From positions 62,001 through 126,000 of the forward strand of contig NZ_JAUEPL010000005.1 of NCBI RefSeq assembly GCF_030406405.1: a stretch of 64,000 nt of DNA, in the 5' to 3' direction. The translations under genes were made by a program, and so were the position numbers. Origin of the DNA: Streptomyces ficellus. Its GTDB lineage: Bacteria; Actinomycetota; Actinomycetes; Streptomycetales; Streptomycetaceae. The notes under the pieces are model-generated. The model was not told the origin of the DNA and made no database searches. It was given only the letters and a program-made list of their open reading frames with translations. This document shows, piece by piece, positions 1-9,143 of the stretch (positions are counted from its first letter, which is position 1; each line of letters begins with the position of its first letter).

Positions 1-88
1 GGAGTCGGTGCTCACCTACGAGGGCACCGTGGAAATGCACCAGCTGGTGCTGGGCAAGGCACTCACCGGCCTCGACGCGTTCCGGTAA
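1..88 (+). CDS. acyl-CoA dehydrogenase, C-terminal end (partial)
   Basis: The first 88 bases encode the last 28 residues of a protein entering from outside the window, in the frame starting at base 2 and stopping with TAA at 86-88. The residues YEGTVEMHQLVLGKALTG match the conserved C-terminal tail of acyl-CoA dehydrogenases (YEGT.E...L.LGRALTG), in particular glutaryl-CoA dehydrogenase-like members. These are FAD enzymes that oxidise acyl-CoA thioesters. Only the tail is visible, so substrate class is inferred. Confidence 0.75.
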   Translation, partial: ESVLTYEGTVEMHQLVLGKALTGLDAFR

Positions 89-101
89 GCGGCCCTGCCC
101 G

Positions 102-536
102 CTAGCTCTGGTTGAAGAAGCCGTCCTGGGCGCGGCCGGCGGGCTCTCCGTTGACGATCTCCGTGTCCGCGGGCGTCAGCAGGAAGACCCGGGTCGCCAC
201 GCGCTCGATCGAGCCGCGCAGCCCGAAGGTCAGACCGGCCGCGAAGTCGACCACGCGCTTGGCGTCGGCGGGCTCCATGGAGGTGAGGTTCATGATGACC
301 GGAACCCCGTCCCGGAACAGCTCGCCGATGGCCCGGGCGTCCCGGAACCCGTCCGGGGAGACCGTCGCGATCCGGCGGCCCTCCTCCTGCGCGGCCTCGG
401 AGGCGACCCGTACCCGGGGGTCGGTCACCCAGGCGTCGCTGCTGCGGTCACCCTCGGCGTACTCGTCGTCGTAGTAGCGCTCGTCGTTGTCCTCGACGAG
501 TCCGAGCCATGCACTCGCCTTGCGCACCGATCCCAT
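102..536 (-). CDS. sflA: SepF-like protein (DUF552), probably SflA type
   Basis: 144 residues with an acidic, low-complexity N-terminus (about 15-50, [13 protein letters not shown]) and a C-terminal SepF/DUF552 domain (about 60-140) containing [31 protein letters not shown]. SepF proteins bind FtsZ and the membrane at division sites. Streptomyces carry one sepF in the division cluster plus two SepF-like genes, sflA and sflB. This copy lies away from any division genes and beside an acyl-CoA dehydrogenase, so an SflA-type role in hyphal growth is more likely than essential septation; the symbol rests on remembered gene order. It ends 14 bp from the convergent upstream gene. ATG start at 536. 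Confidence 0.75.
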   Translation of the reverse strand: MGSVRKASAWLGLVEDNDERYYDDEYAEGDRSSDAWVTDPRVRVASEAAQEEGRRIATVSPDGFRDARAIGELFRDGVPVIMNLTSMEPADAKRVVDFAAGLTFGLRGSIERVATRVFLLTPADTEIVNGEPAGRAQDGFFNQS

Positions 537-824
537 GGACGCCTCCTTTCAACGCGGTCACTGGTGGTTCCGCTATCCCTATGGTCGTCCATCATGCGGA
601 TCGCGCGCCAAGTGGATAGTCGCCGCGCGAGGGATTCGTGACGGTACTGGTGCAGAGGATGTGGCGATTCGTCAAGGTTCCCCGAGCGTACGGGGCCTGA
701 GAAGGACCTCGCGTAACTCACATATGACATTCAGGCCGGACGGGTGAGCGTGCGGACGTACGGGTGAACGAACCACCTCGGTACGATGCCCGCCGCGCGG
801 CGGAACGACTCACGGGGGAGCGCC

Positions 825-2253
825 ATGTTCGGAATCGTCAGGCCCTGTACGCACCGGCTCACGGAGGGGCTCAAGGCGGAGTGGATGGCCCATCTGTGCG
901 GGCTGTGCCTGGCACTTAGGGCCGACCACGGGCAGTTCGCCCGGATCGTCACCAACTACGACGGCCTGATCGTCTCGGTCCTGACGGAGGCTCAGGCCGA
1001 GCGGGACGGTGGGGCACGGCGCACGGCGGGGCCCTGTCCCCTGCGCGCCATGCGGACGGCGCCGGTCGCCCGGGGCGAGGGCGCGCGGCTCGCCGCCGCC
1101 GTCTCGCTGGTCCTGGCCTCCGCGAAGGTACGGGACCATGTCGCCGACCGGGACGGCCTGCTGGCGCGCCGTCCGGTGGCGGCCGCCGCACGCCGGGTCG
1201 CGCGAGGCTGGGACCGGGCGGGCGCCAGGGCCGGGCGCGAGCTGGGCTTCGACACGGCCGTGCTGGTCGACGCGGTGGACCGGCAGACCGGGATCGAGGC
1301 GCTGGCCGGGCCCGGTACGCCGCTGCTGACGGTGACCGAGCCCACCGAGACGGCCACCGCCGCCGCGTTCGCGCACACCGCGGTCCTGGCCGGCAAGCCG
1401 CGGAACGTGGCGCCGCTCGCGGAGGCGGGCCGGCTCTTCGGGCGGCTCGCGCATCTGCTGGACGCCGTGGAGGACCGCGAAGCTGACGCCGCGTCGGGCG
1501 CCTGGAACCCCCTCACCGCGACCGGCACCTCGCTCGCCGAGGCGCGGCGGCTGGCGGACGACGCGCTGCACGGCATACGGCTCGCCCTGCGCGACGCGGA
1601 ATTCGTGGACGACACGCTGCTGCACGTGCTGCTCGCGCACGAGCTGCGGCAGTCGGTGGACCGGGCGTTCACCACGACGACCTGCACGCACCGGGGGTAC
1701 CGGGGCCAGGGGCATGGCGCGCCGCAGCAACCGCCGGGCGGCGGGTACGGGCCGTACGGTTCGCCCAGCCCCTACGGCGGCGGGCACCCCGGCGGCCCGG
1801 GCAGGCTCGGTGGTCCGGCCGGCCACCCCGGCGGCCCTGGTGACGTCGGCGGTCCCGGCGGTCCCGGCCACGGCGGGCTGGGAGGTCCGGGTTCCGGCGG
1901 TCCCGGCCACGGCGGGCTGGGGAGGTCCGGGTTCCGGCGGTCCCGGCCACGGCGGGCTGGGAGGTCCCGGCCACGGTGGTTCCGGCGGTTCCGGCCACGG
2001 TGGTCCCGGCGGTTTCGGCGGTGGGATGCCGCCGGGCTTCGGCGGGGGCGGCGACCCGTCCAAGCCCAAGCCGCGCGGCTTCTGGGCCGGCTGCGCCGCC
2101 TTTGCCTGGCTGTTCTGCACCTGCCAGATCTGCTGCGCCAAGGAGTACGAGGGCCCCTGGTCCCGTAAAAAGCGCAGGGGCTGCTGCCGCGACGGGGACT
2201 GCAACTGCGACTGCGGAGGGTGCGACTGCTGCTGCCCCTGCGACGGCTGCTGA
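825..2253 (+). pseudogene. DUF5685-family protein with Cys-rich tail, interrupted by a 1-base frameshift
   Basis: From ATG 825 (MFGIVRPCTHRL, then HLCGLCLALRADHGQFARIVTNYDGL) the protein follows the DUF5685 family through residue about 310, then enters Gly/Pro/His repeats. Three near-identical 'GGPGHGGLGG' repeat copies follow. The second (around 1918-1923) has four G where the first and third have three, which throws the frame off. Removing one G gives an open frame of about 475 residues ending at 2253 with a hydrophobic stretch (WAGCAAFAWLFCTCQICC) and a tail of more than ten cysteines (CCRDGDCNCDCGG). Without the correction translation continues in a basic Arg-rich frame to 2168. Either a real polymorphism in a slippery repeat or an assembly error. 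Function of DUF5685 is unknown. Confidence 0.7.
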
Positions 2254-2613
2254 CGGTCCGTAGAAGTCTGCGCGGCCATCCCTGAAGGGCGAAATTCCGG
2301 CCGCCCCGCGCAAGGGGTGTCCTCCTCGGGGCCCGGGTCACCTCCGCGGGGCGCGGGCCTGTGCCGATAGTTGCTCCTCCTCGGGCCGCTCGTTCCTCGC
2401 GGCCCCTTGCCGTGGTTCTCCAGGGCCAGGAACGGGCCCCGGGTGCGGCTGAAAGACACCCTTGCGTCGGTAGTTGAGCCCGCGAATACTCCGAGCAGCG
2501 CTTGTCAGGAACACGGCGTGTTCGCAATCCGGACACCGCCGGGTCACCTGGCCGCGACTCACGGGCCCGGCACCCCACGGCGGGCCCCCGATTCCCCTCG
2601 GGAGGAACGACAA
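2254..2613. other. 360-bp intergenic region before protease gene
   Basis: I see no convincing gene here. The right part is less G+C-rich (around 2460-2520) and may hold the promoter of the protease gene, whose ribosome site GGGAGGAAC lies just before 2614. A minus-strand frame with a CPDC motif crosses the region but was rejected. Confidence 0.4.
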
Positions 2614-3516
2614 GTGAGCACCAAGCGCACCACCCCCCGCAGCGGCGCAGCCAGACGCACCCGTCTGCTCGCCGTCTCCCTCGGTCTCATATCCGCCGCC
2701 GCCCTCGCGGTCCCCGCCGCGAGCGCCGACTCCCCGCGGACGTACAGCGCCGCCCAGCTGTCCGCCGCCGGCTCGGCCGTCCTCGAAGCCGATGTGGCCG
2801 GCACCGCCTGGCACGTCGACCCGAAGACCAACACCCTGGTCGTCACCGCCGACTCGACCGTCTCCCCGGCCGAGATCGCCGCGATCAAGCGCGAGGCCGG
2901 CGCCAACGCCGGGGCCCTGCGCATCGAGCGCACCCCGGGCAAGTTCACCAAGCTCATCTCCGGCGGCGACGCCATCTACGCCAGCAGCTGGCGCTGCTCC
3001 CTCGGCTTCAACGTCCGCGACAGCGCCGGCACCACGTACTTCCTCACCGCCGGCCACTGCACGGACGGCGCGGGCACCTGGTACGCCAACTCGGGCCGCA
3101 CCACCGTCCTCGGCCCGACCACCGGCTCCAGCTTCCCGAACAACGACTACGGCATCGTCCGCTACTCCAACACCTCCATCTCCAAGCCCGGCACGGTCGG
3201 CAGCGTCGACATCACCAGCGCCGCCAACGCCACCGTCGGCATGTCCGTCACCCGCCGCGGCTCCACCACCGGCACCCACAGCGGCTCCGTCACCGGCCTC
3301 AACGCCACGGTCAACTACGGCGGCGGCGACATCGTCTACGGCATGATCCGTACGAACGTGTGCGCCGAGCCCGGCGACAGCGGCGGCCCGCTCTACTCCG
3401 GCAGCCGCGCCATCGGCCTCACCTCCGGCGGCAGCGGCAACTGCTCCTCCGGCGGGACGACCTTCTTCCAGCCGGTCACCGAGGCCCTGAACGCCTACCG
3501 CGTCAGCGTCTACTAG
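2614..3516 (+). CDS. secreted streptogrisin-type serine protease (S1 family)
   Basis: 300 residues. Start GTG at 2614 is chosen because GGGAGG lies 6-11 bases upstream and it opens a classic signal peptide (basic N-terminus, hydrophobic [21 protein letters not shown], cleavage near 39). A short propeptide follows (about 40-115), then the mature chymotrypsin-fold domain beginning near ISGGDAIYA. The catalytic triad is visible: His in TAGHC, Asp in NNDYGIV, Ser in GDSGGP. Size and motifs fit streptogrisin A/B-like alpha-lytic proteases, which are secreted, self-cleaved and extracellular. A second, longer paralogue lies at 14224-15309. Confidence 0.9.
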   Translation: MSTKRTTPRSGAARRTRLLAVSLGLISAAALAVPAASADSPRTYSAAQLSAAGSAVLEADVAGTAWHVDPKTNTLVVTADSTVSPAEIAAIKREAGANAGALRIERTPGKFTKLISGGDAIYASSWRCSLGFNVRDSAGTTYFLTAGHCTDGAGTWYANSGRTTVLGPTTGSSFPNNDYGIVRYSNTSISKPGTVGSVDITSAANATVGMSVTRRGSTTGTHSGSVTGLNATVNYGGGDIVYGMIRTNVCAEPGDSGGPLYSGSRAIGLTSGGSGNCSSGGTTFFQPVTEALNAYRVSVY

Positions 3517-3568
3517 TCCGGCCCCAGCTACCAGTCCGGCGCCGGCCAGTCCGGCGCCGGCGCCACGG

Positions 3569-3595
3569 GCCCCCGACCGGATCGCGGTCGGGGGC
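3569..3595 (+). terminator. terminator-like hairpin after protease gene
   Basis: Perfect 11-bp inverted repeat (3569-3579 with 3585-3595, GCCCCCGACCG/CGGTCGGGGGC) with a 5-base loop, 52 bp after the protease stop. It lacks a U-run, which is usual in Streptomyces. Confidence 0.7.
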
Positions 3596-3655
3596 TCGAC
3601 GCCGTGCCCGCATTTGAGAGGATTGTGGGAGCGTCGGCCAGGAGAGCGGGGGCGG

Positions 3656-4135
3656 ATGAAGCGCATCGGAGTGACCGGCCACAGGGACATCCCCGACCAG
3701 CTCCTCACCCATGTCCAGGCCGCGGTGCGGGCGGTCTTCCACGGCCATGACGGCTCCCTGGAGGTGTTCTCCAGTCTGGCGGCCGGGGCGGACCAGCTCT
3801 TCGCGGACATCGCCCTGTCCTGTGGTGCCGAGCTGACCGTCGTCATCCCCAGCGGGGACTACGAGGACGGCTTCGACGACCCCGGCGAGCTCGCTCGCTA
3901 CCACTGCCTGCGCGAGCGGGCCACGCGCGAGGTGCGGATGGACTACCCGCACTCCACGGACGAGGCGTACTACGCGGCCGGCACCTACATCGCCGACCAC
4001 TGCGACCGGCTGCTCGCGGTCTGGGACGGCCGCCCGGCCCGCGGCCTCGGCGGCACGGGCGACATCGTCCGCTACGCCCGCGAGCGGGGGACGCCGGTGA
4101 CGGTCATCTGGCGGGCGGGTGTCGAACGGGCCTGA
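3656..4135 (+). CDS. SLOG-fold (YpsA/LOG-like) nucleotide-binding protein
   Basis: 159 residues from ATG 3656 (GGGGGCGG upstream). The N-terminus KRIGVTGHRDI, the middle FSSLAAGADQLFADIAL and the tail RLLAVWDGRPARGLGGTGDIVRYARERG.PV carry the GxxGHR and GGT(A/G)D patterns of SLOG/YpsA-like Rossmann domains. Members bind or process nucleotides and are proposed to make or sense nucleotide signals in bacterial conflict systems. It converges, 10 bp away, on a SLATT membrane-protein gene and lies just before an FxSxx system with two TIR-type proteins, which suggests a signal-sensor pairing. The fold call is firm; ligand and role are inferred. Confidence 0.75.
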   Translation: MKRIGVTGHRDIPDQLLTHVQAAVRAVFHGHDGSLEVFSSLAAGADQLFADIALSCGAELTVVIPSGDYEDGFDDPGELARYHCLRERATREVRMDYPHSTDEAYYAAGTYIADHCDRLLAVWDGRPARGLGGTGDIVRYARERGTPVTVIWRAGVERA

Positions 4136-4145
4136 AGCGCTCGTC

Positions 4146-5078
4146 TCACCGCCGGTGCTGGACCAGCCAGTCGGTGTGCTGCGGCGAGACGATCCGCTCG
4201 GTCTCGTACACGGCCGCCGCCCACCGGTCCTCGCCGATCACCGTCTCCATCGCGGTGTGCATCGCCGCGAGGTCCTCCTCCACCAGGGAGTGCGCCGCGA
4301 TGAGCGGCTGGTGACGGCGGATCTCGCTCCAGGCGACGCACGAGGCCGCCGCGGCCGACAGCAGCCCGGCCGCCACGGCCGACCCGCCGGCCGAGAAGGT
4401 CTGCAGCGCGCCCAGGAACAGGGCCAGCGCGGTCAGCATCGAGATGGTCACGGACCACAGTGTGGTCGCCCGGCGCGACACCACGGTCCGCCTGTGGTAC
4501 CAGTTGCGCTGCTCGATCAGCCGGTCCCTGACGTACGTCTCCTTGCGTACGCGGAAGGGCTTGGCGCGCAGCATCCGCATGGCCGGGGTGATGAGCTCCG
4601 CCCGCGCGTCGGCCGTCCCCGACTCGCGCGGGTCGGCCCAGCCCACCTTCCGCAGCTCGCTCAACCCGTCCTCCAGCCGTGCGAGGAACTCTCCTTCCGG
4701 GTCGGGGCAGTTGGCGTCGAAGGGAGCCCCATGGACGGCGTACCGCCAGCACATCGACTTGATGAACTCGGCGGCGGAGCGGTTCAGTTGCCAATGCGAC
4801 TTCGCTCGGCGTCCGGAGGCGCGGTACGTGGCCAGCAGCACGCCCGCGTACGCCACCGCGCTGAGCGCTCCGGCCAGTTGGAAGCCGGCACCGATCCGCC
4901 AGCCGCCCGGCACCGCCGCCAGGCAGGCGCCCAGCACCAGAAGCCAGAGCTGCAGACGGGTGTCCTGGACCGCCTCACGCTGCCGCGCGATGGCGGTCTC
5001 GTCGGATCGGTGGAACAGCGCCGGCAGATCCGCGTTTCGGAAGACCATGCTCTGCAGTGGGCCCTGAAACGCCGTCAT
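4146..5078 (-). CDS. SLATT/DUF4231-type membrane protein
   Basis: 310 residues from ATG 5078, preceded by GGGGGTG; longer upstream frames lack a ribosome site. There are two pairs of membrane helices: about 40-85 (LWLLVLGACLAAVPGG, LAGALSAVAYAGVLLATY) and about 220-260 (LWSVTISMLTALALFLGAL, AVAAGLLSAAAASCVAW). A long soluble part lies between them. This is the SLATT/DUF4231 plan (paired TM helices with conserved segments such as YVRDRLIEQRNWYHRR). SLATT proteins are predicted pore-forming effectors switched on by nucleotide signals, often coded beside SLOG, TIR or CD-NTase genes, and here one converges from the other side. It is divergent from fxsA across 203 bp. Confidence 0.7.
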   Translation of the reverse strand: MTAFQGPLQSMVFRNADLPALFHRSDETAIARQREAVQDTRLQLWLLVLGACLAAVPGGWRIGAGFQLAGALSAVAYAGVLLATYRASGRRAKSHWQLNRSAAEFIKSMCWRYAVHGAPFDANCPDPEGEFLARLEDGLSELRKVGWADPRESGTADARAELITPAMRMLRAKPFRVRKETYVRDRLIEQRNWYHRRTVVSRRATTLWSVTISMLTALALFLGALQTFSAGGSAVAAGLLSAAAASCVAWSEIRRHQPLIAAHSLVEEDLAAMHTAMETVIGEDRWAAAVYETERIVSPQHTDWLVQHRR

Positions 5079-5281
5079 GCGCACCCCCGTCTGCGGTTTT
5101 GTCTCACTCTTTCGATGGAATGGCTTGTTCCGGGCCGTTCGGGGAATGCCGGTGCAACGCTTTTCGTTCCCGCTCCACGCGCTGATTTGCCGCGGGTGGC
5201 CATGAGAGTAAAGTCGTGCCGCCAACACCGCAACGGTGCGGTTATCCCCAGACCGACCCACATCCCCCAAGGACGGCCGTC

Positions 5282-5446
5282 GTGAGCCTTCAGCCCCCAG
5301 TCGCATTCGCTGTCGCGAAGAAAAATCGCGTGGCCCTCCCCGAGATCGACGTGCGCGGAGCCACCGCCGCGAAGAAGCTCAGCCGCGTTCTTCCCTCGGT
5401 GAGTGAGCGTACCGAGCGAGTCCCGACGTTCAACTCCGCGCTCTAA
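5282..5446 (+). CDS. fxsA: FxsA, FxSxx-COOH RiPP precursor peptide
   Basis: A 54-residue peptide starting at GTG 5282, with AAGGAC about 9 bases upstream, and ending in FNSAL just before TAA. This is the defining C-terminal F-x-S-x-x-COOH of FxSxx precursors. The rest is leader (LPEIDVRGATAAKKLSRVLP). The radical SAM enzyme encoded 9 bp downstream is expected to crosslink Phe in the C-terminal core to form a cyclophane. Precursor, FxsB, FxsC and FxsT genes lie in the usual order on one strand. Confidence 0.9.
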   Translation: MSLQPPVAFAVAKKNRVALPEIDVRGATAAKKLSRVLPSVSERTERVPTFNSAL

Positions 5447-5455
5447 ACTGGCGGA

Positions 5456-7687
5456 ATGACTGGACCGCTGGTCCCTTTTCGCGAGATCGTCCTGAAGGTC
5501 CACAGCAGGTGTGATCTCTCCTGCGACCATTGCTATATCTACGAACACGCTGATCAGAGCTGGCGTACCCGCCCCAAAGCAATCTCTGACCAGGCCATTT
5601 CCTGGACAGCTCTGCGACTGGCCGAGCATGCCGAGAAACATGCCCTGCCCTCCGTGTCAGTGATCCTGCACGGAGGGGAGCCTCTGCTGGCAGGGCCCGC
5701 ACGCCTCAGGCGCGTCTGCGAGGAACTCACCGCCGCCCTCGCCCCGGTCACCGAGCTGGATCTGCGCATCCACACCAACGGCCTGCGACTCAGCCCCCGC
5801 TACCTCGATCTCTTCGACGAGTACGGCGTGAAAGTGGGCATTTCCCTCGACGGCGACAAGACGGCCAACGACCGCCACCGCCGCTTCGCCGACGGCCGCA
5901 GCAGCCACCCCCTGGTCCTGAGGGCGGTCGACCTGCTGCGCCAGAAGCGCTACCGCCACCTCAACCTCGGCCTGCTGTGCACGATCGACGTGGCCAACGA
6001 CCCCGTGGCGGTGTACGACGCGCTGACCGCGCTCGACCCCCCGCGCATCGACTTCCTCCTGCCGCACGCCACCTGGGAGGACCCGCCGCCCCGTCCGGAC
6101 GGCTCACCCACCGCGTACGCCGACTGGATCCTCACCGTCTTCGACCGGTGGAACCACCAGGGCAGGCCCGTCCCCGTACGCCTCTTCGCCTCCGTGCTGT
6201 CCACGCTCGACGGCGGCCCCAGCCTCACCGAATCCCTGGGCCTGGCCCCCACCGACCTGGTGGTCGTCGAGACCGACGGCACCCTGGAACAGGTCGACTC
6301 CCTCAAGAGCGCGTACGAAGGCGCCGCCGCCACCGGATTCGATGTGTACCGGCACTCCTTGGACGACGTCGCCGCCCACCCCGGCGTCCGGGCCCGCCAG
6401 CTCGGCCTCGCCGGAGTCGGTGACACCTGCCGGCGGTGCCCCGTCGTCCGCTCCTGCGGCGGAGGGCTCTACACCCACCGCTACCGCCACAGCAGCGGCT
6501 TCGACAACCCGTCCGTCTACTGCGCCGACCTCGAAGCGCTGGTGCGCGGCATCGAGGCCCGTACCGCCGCCGCCACCGCGCCCCCCGCCCTCACCGACCC
6601 CGGCGCGCTCCTCGCCGAACAGCACGAGCTGACCCGCGTCCTGCTCGCCGAACTGCACAGCGAGCTCGATGGACGCGGCGGCGAGCGGTGGGCCGAGGCC
6701 TGGGAGCTCGCGGGCGCGGTCGAGCGGCGCTCCGACGGGCTGGACGAGGTGCTCGCCCACCCTTATACGCGGACCTGGCTCCTCGACTGCCTGGACGCTC
6801 TGCGCGAGGAACGTCCCGGGGCCACCGGCCTGGCGGGGGAGCTGGCGCGGTACGTGGCGGCCGCGGCCGTACGGGGCGGGCTGGACGTGCCGGTCCGCGT
6901 CGCCCACCGGGGCGGCGCGCTGCATCTGCCGACGCTCGGGACGCTCCGGCTCGACGTGGCCGGTGACGCCGAGGTGTGGGCGACCGGGGACGGGTTGGCG
7001 GTACGGGCGGAGGGGACCGAGCGGCGCGTCGAGCGGCTCCCTGAGGAGGGCGCCGGCTGGCGGCCCGTGCGGCACGGGGCGGGCGGCGTCGCGCTCGACG
7101 ACCTCGACCCGTACCGGCACTGCTTCGACGCGCCCGCCGCCGGGCGGCTCACGCGCGCCGAGGCGGCCGACTTCAGCGGGCGGCTGGAGCGCGCCTGGGC
7201 GTTGCTGCGCGACGCCGTACCGGAACAGGCCGGTGAGGCCGCCGCCGGCCTGCGCGTCCTGACCCCACTGGCCGGAGCGGAGCCCTCCGTGGGACGGCAC
7301 GGATACGGGGCGCTCGGCCTGCCGCTGCACGAGGAGACCGGTGCGCTCGCGCGGGCCCTGCTGCGCGGCTTCCGGCGGGCCAAGCTGCGGGCGCTGCTCG
7401 ACGTCGCGGACCTCTACGCGCTGGACGGCGCCTGGAGCCACCCCGCGCCCTGGCGGGAAGCGCCGGTGCCGGTGTCCGCCCTGCTGGCCGGGGCGTACGA
7501 GCGGGTCGGCCTCGCGGCGTACGAGGAAGGCCACGCCGACCACGCGGAAAGGGCGCTCGACCTGCTGGAAAGCGCCGCCGAACTCACCGTCGGCGGAAAA
7601 CTCGTGGTCCGCGGGCTGCGTGAGGAACTGTCCCGGGCCCAGCCGTGCCGATCAAGAAGGCCGTCCGCCGTGCCGGCGCGTGGATGA
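5456..7687 (+). CDS. fxsB: FxsB radical SAM/SPASM enzyme fused to a degenerate HExxH-type domain
   Basis: 743 residues. The N-terminal radical SAM core has the CxxxCxxC cluster motif at 19-26 (CDLSCDHC) and HGGEPLL. A SPASM-like auxiliary cluster region follows at about 320-365 (CRRCPVVRSCGGGLYTHRY...YCADL). FxsB is expected to install a crosslink in the FNSAL end of FxsA. The C-terminal half (about 380-735) resembles the peptide-modifying HExxH family (ALARALL.....KLRALLDVADLY, then APWREAPVPVSALLAGAYERVG). At the metal-binding position it reads R-G-F-R-R (637-641) instead of H-E-x-x-H, so that domain is predicted catalytically dead and perhaps a recognition module. Confidence 0.9.
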   Translation: MTGPLVPFREIVLKVHSRCDLSCDHCYIYEHADQSWRTRPKAISDQAISWTALRLAEHAEKHALPSVSVILHGGEPLLAGPARLRRVCEELTAALAPVTELDLRIHTNGLRLSPRYLDLFDEYGVKVGISLDGDKTANDRHRRFADGRSSHPLVLRAVDLLRQKRYRHLNLGLLCTIDVANDPVAVYDALTALDPPRIDFLLPHATWEDPPPRPDGSPTAYADWILTVFDRWNHQGRPVPVRLFASVLSTLDGGPSLTESLGLAPTDLVVVETDGTLEQVDSLKSAYEGAAATGFDVYRHSLDDVAAHPGVRARQLGLAGVGDTCRRCPVVRSCGGGLYTHRYRHSSGFDNPSVYCADLEALVRGIEARTAAATAPPALTDPGALLAEQHELTRVLLAELHSELDGRGGERWAEAWELAGAVERRSDGLDEVLAHPYTRTWLLDCLDALREERPGATGLAGELARYVAAAAVRGGLDVPVRVAHRGGALHLPTLGTLRLDVAGDAEVWATGDGLAVRAEGTERRVERLPEEGAGWRPVRHGAGGVALDDLDPYRHCFDAPAAGRLTRAEAADFSGRLERAWALLRDAVPEQAGEAAAGLRVLTPLAGAEPSVGRHGYGALGLPLHEETGALARALLRGFRRAKLRALLDVADLYALDGAWSHPAPWREAPVPVSALLAGAYERVGLAAYEEGHADHAERALDLLESAAELTVGGKLVVRGLREELSRAQPCRSRRPSAVPARG

Positions 7688-7808
7688 CCGAAAAGCAGCG
7701 TGGAATGACCGAACGCCATGGGAGTGGTCCGCAGCGCGCTCCGGAATGATTAATCAGCTCGTATCCTTCTCCTCCCGGATACGAGTGATCACATAGGACG
7801 GGGGTCGT

Positions 7809-9143
7809 GTGCAGGCGTCACCGCAAGCGCGAGCGGCGGACCATCGGCCGTACTTCTTCCTGAGTTATGCGCACACGCCGAGGTACGGAGCCGGCGGCCC
7901 CGATCCCGACATGTGGGTCGAGCGGCTCTTCCGCGATTTATGCGGCCATGTGATGGCCATGACCGACCTGCCCGCCGGAGCCTCCGCCGGGTTCATGGAC
8001 CGGGAGATACGTTCCGGCGAAGGCTGGTCGGAACGGCTCGGGGAAGTCCTGGCCACCTGCCGCGTCTTCGTCCCGCTCTTCTCGCCCCGCTACTTCGTCA
8101 GCGAGATGTGCGGCAAGGAGTGGTACGCCTTCGCCACCCGGGCCATCTACCACCACGCCAAGCACAACAGACCCGCCGAAGCCATCGTGCCCGCCCTGTG
8201 GGTGCCCGTCCCGCCCGAGCAACTCCCCGGCCCCGCCGAGCGGTTGCAGTTCAACCACCGCGACTTCGGCGACCGGTACGTCACCGACGGGCTCTACGGC
8301 CTGATCAAACTCCGCGTATTCGCCGAGGAGTACGAACGGGCCGTATACGAACTGGCCAAACGCATCGTCTCCGTCGCCGACGCCGTCGCCATCAGCCCCG
8401 GCAGACCCGTCGACTACCGCGCCGCGCCCAGCGCCTTCGGCACCCCGGGCCGCGGCCCCCGGCCCCTGAAGGTCACGGTCGCCGCCCCCACCCGCCACGA
8501 CCTCCCCGAAGGCCGCGACCCCCGGTTCTACGGCGAGATGCCGCAGGACTGGAGCCCGTACCACCCCGACGCCGCCCGGCCGCTCGCCTACGTCACCGAG
8601 GACCTGCTGCGCGCGCTCAACTACCAGGCGACCGTCTCCTCCTTCGACCATGACACGGGCCCGCCGGACGCCAAACAGCCCCCCGGCCGGCCCGAGATCC
8701 TGCTCCTCGACCGCTGGGCCCTGAAGGACGAGGAACGCCGCGAACGGCTCGCCGCCTTCGACGCGGAACACCGCCCCTGGGTCAGCGTCGTCGTCCCGCG
8801 CAACCAGGGCGACCACCAGACCCGGGCCGCCGACGCGGAGCTGAACGAGACACTCGAACGGACCATGCCCGTCAAGATGGGCCAGGGCCGCGCCGCCGGC
8901 CGGGCCGCCGCGAGAGGCGTCCCCAGCATGGAGGCGTTCGGCCAGATCCTGCCCCAAGTGGTGGAGGCGGCCGCCCAGCAGTACCTGCGGCACGCCGCCG
9001 TCTACCCGCCGGCGGGCGGCCGGCACACCGAGCGGCCGCGGCTGCGCGGCCCGGTGCCCGGCGAGTTCACCACCACGCACGTCAGACCGGAGACGCACCA
9101 CAACGCGCCCGATGCGGAGGACTTGGATGACAGCCAGTCGTGA
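7809..9143 (+). CDS. fxsC: FxsC, TIR-like protein of the FxSxx system
   Basis: 444 residues from GTG 7809 (GGACGGGGGTC upstream). The N-terminal third is TIR-like: YFFLSYAH at 17-24, FMDREI and VFVPLFSPRYFVSEMCGKEW with a conserved Glu. A central linker and a second alpha/beta region (about 225-360, LLLDRWALKDEERRERLAAFD) follow. TIR domains bind or hydrolyse NAD-like nucleotides; FxsC is a standard FxSxx partner of unknown biochemical role. Its last 17 bases overlap the start of fxsT, implying translational coupling. Confidence 0.88.
   Translation: MQASPQARAADHRPYFFLSYAHTPRYGAGGPDPDMWVERLFRDLCGHVMAMTDLPAGASAGFMDREIRSGEGWSERLGEVLATCRVFVPLFSPRYFVSEMCGKEWYAFATRAIYHHAKHNRPAEAIVPALWVPVPPEQLPGPAERLQFNHRDFGDRYVTDGLYGLIKLRVFAEEYERAVYELAKRIVSVADAVAISPGRPVDYRAAPSAFGTPGRGPRPLKVTVAAPTRHDLPEGRDPRFYGEMPQDWSPYHPDAARPLAYVTEDLLRALNYQATVSSFDHDTGPPDAKQPPGRPEILLLDRWALKDEERRERLAAFDAEHRPWVSVVVPRNQGDHQTRAADAELNETLERTMPVKMGQGRAAGRAAARGVPSMEAFGQILPQVVEAAAQQYLRHAAVYPPAGGRHTERPRLRGPVPGEFTTTHVRPETHHNAPDAEDLDDSQS

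Noticed and set aside
1900..2168. Programmed frameshift in the DUF5685 gene
   Set aside because: No slippery heptamer with downstream structure was evident; a plain extra G in a repeat explains it more simply.
2338..2554. Minus-strand small frame with CPDC motif ([18 protein letters not shown]) in the gap before the protease gene
   Set aside because: Only one CxxC, no second zinc half, low-complexity basic C-terminus and it covers the likely protease promoter; no family recognised.
6104..7543. Long minus-strand open frame opposite fxsB
   Set aside because: Antisense shadow of G/C-rich third positions; no domain, ribosome site or context.
9127..9143. Overlap of fxsC and fxsT as a frameshift fusion
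   Set aside because: Both genes have complete family-typical ends and a ribosome site precedes ATG 9127; the overlap is ordinary translational coupling.
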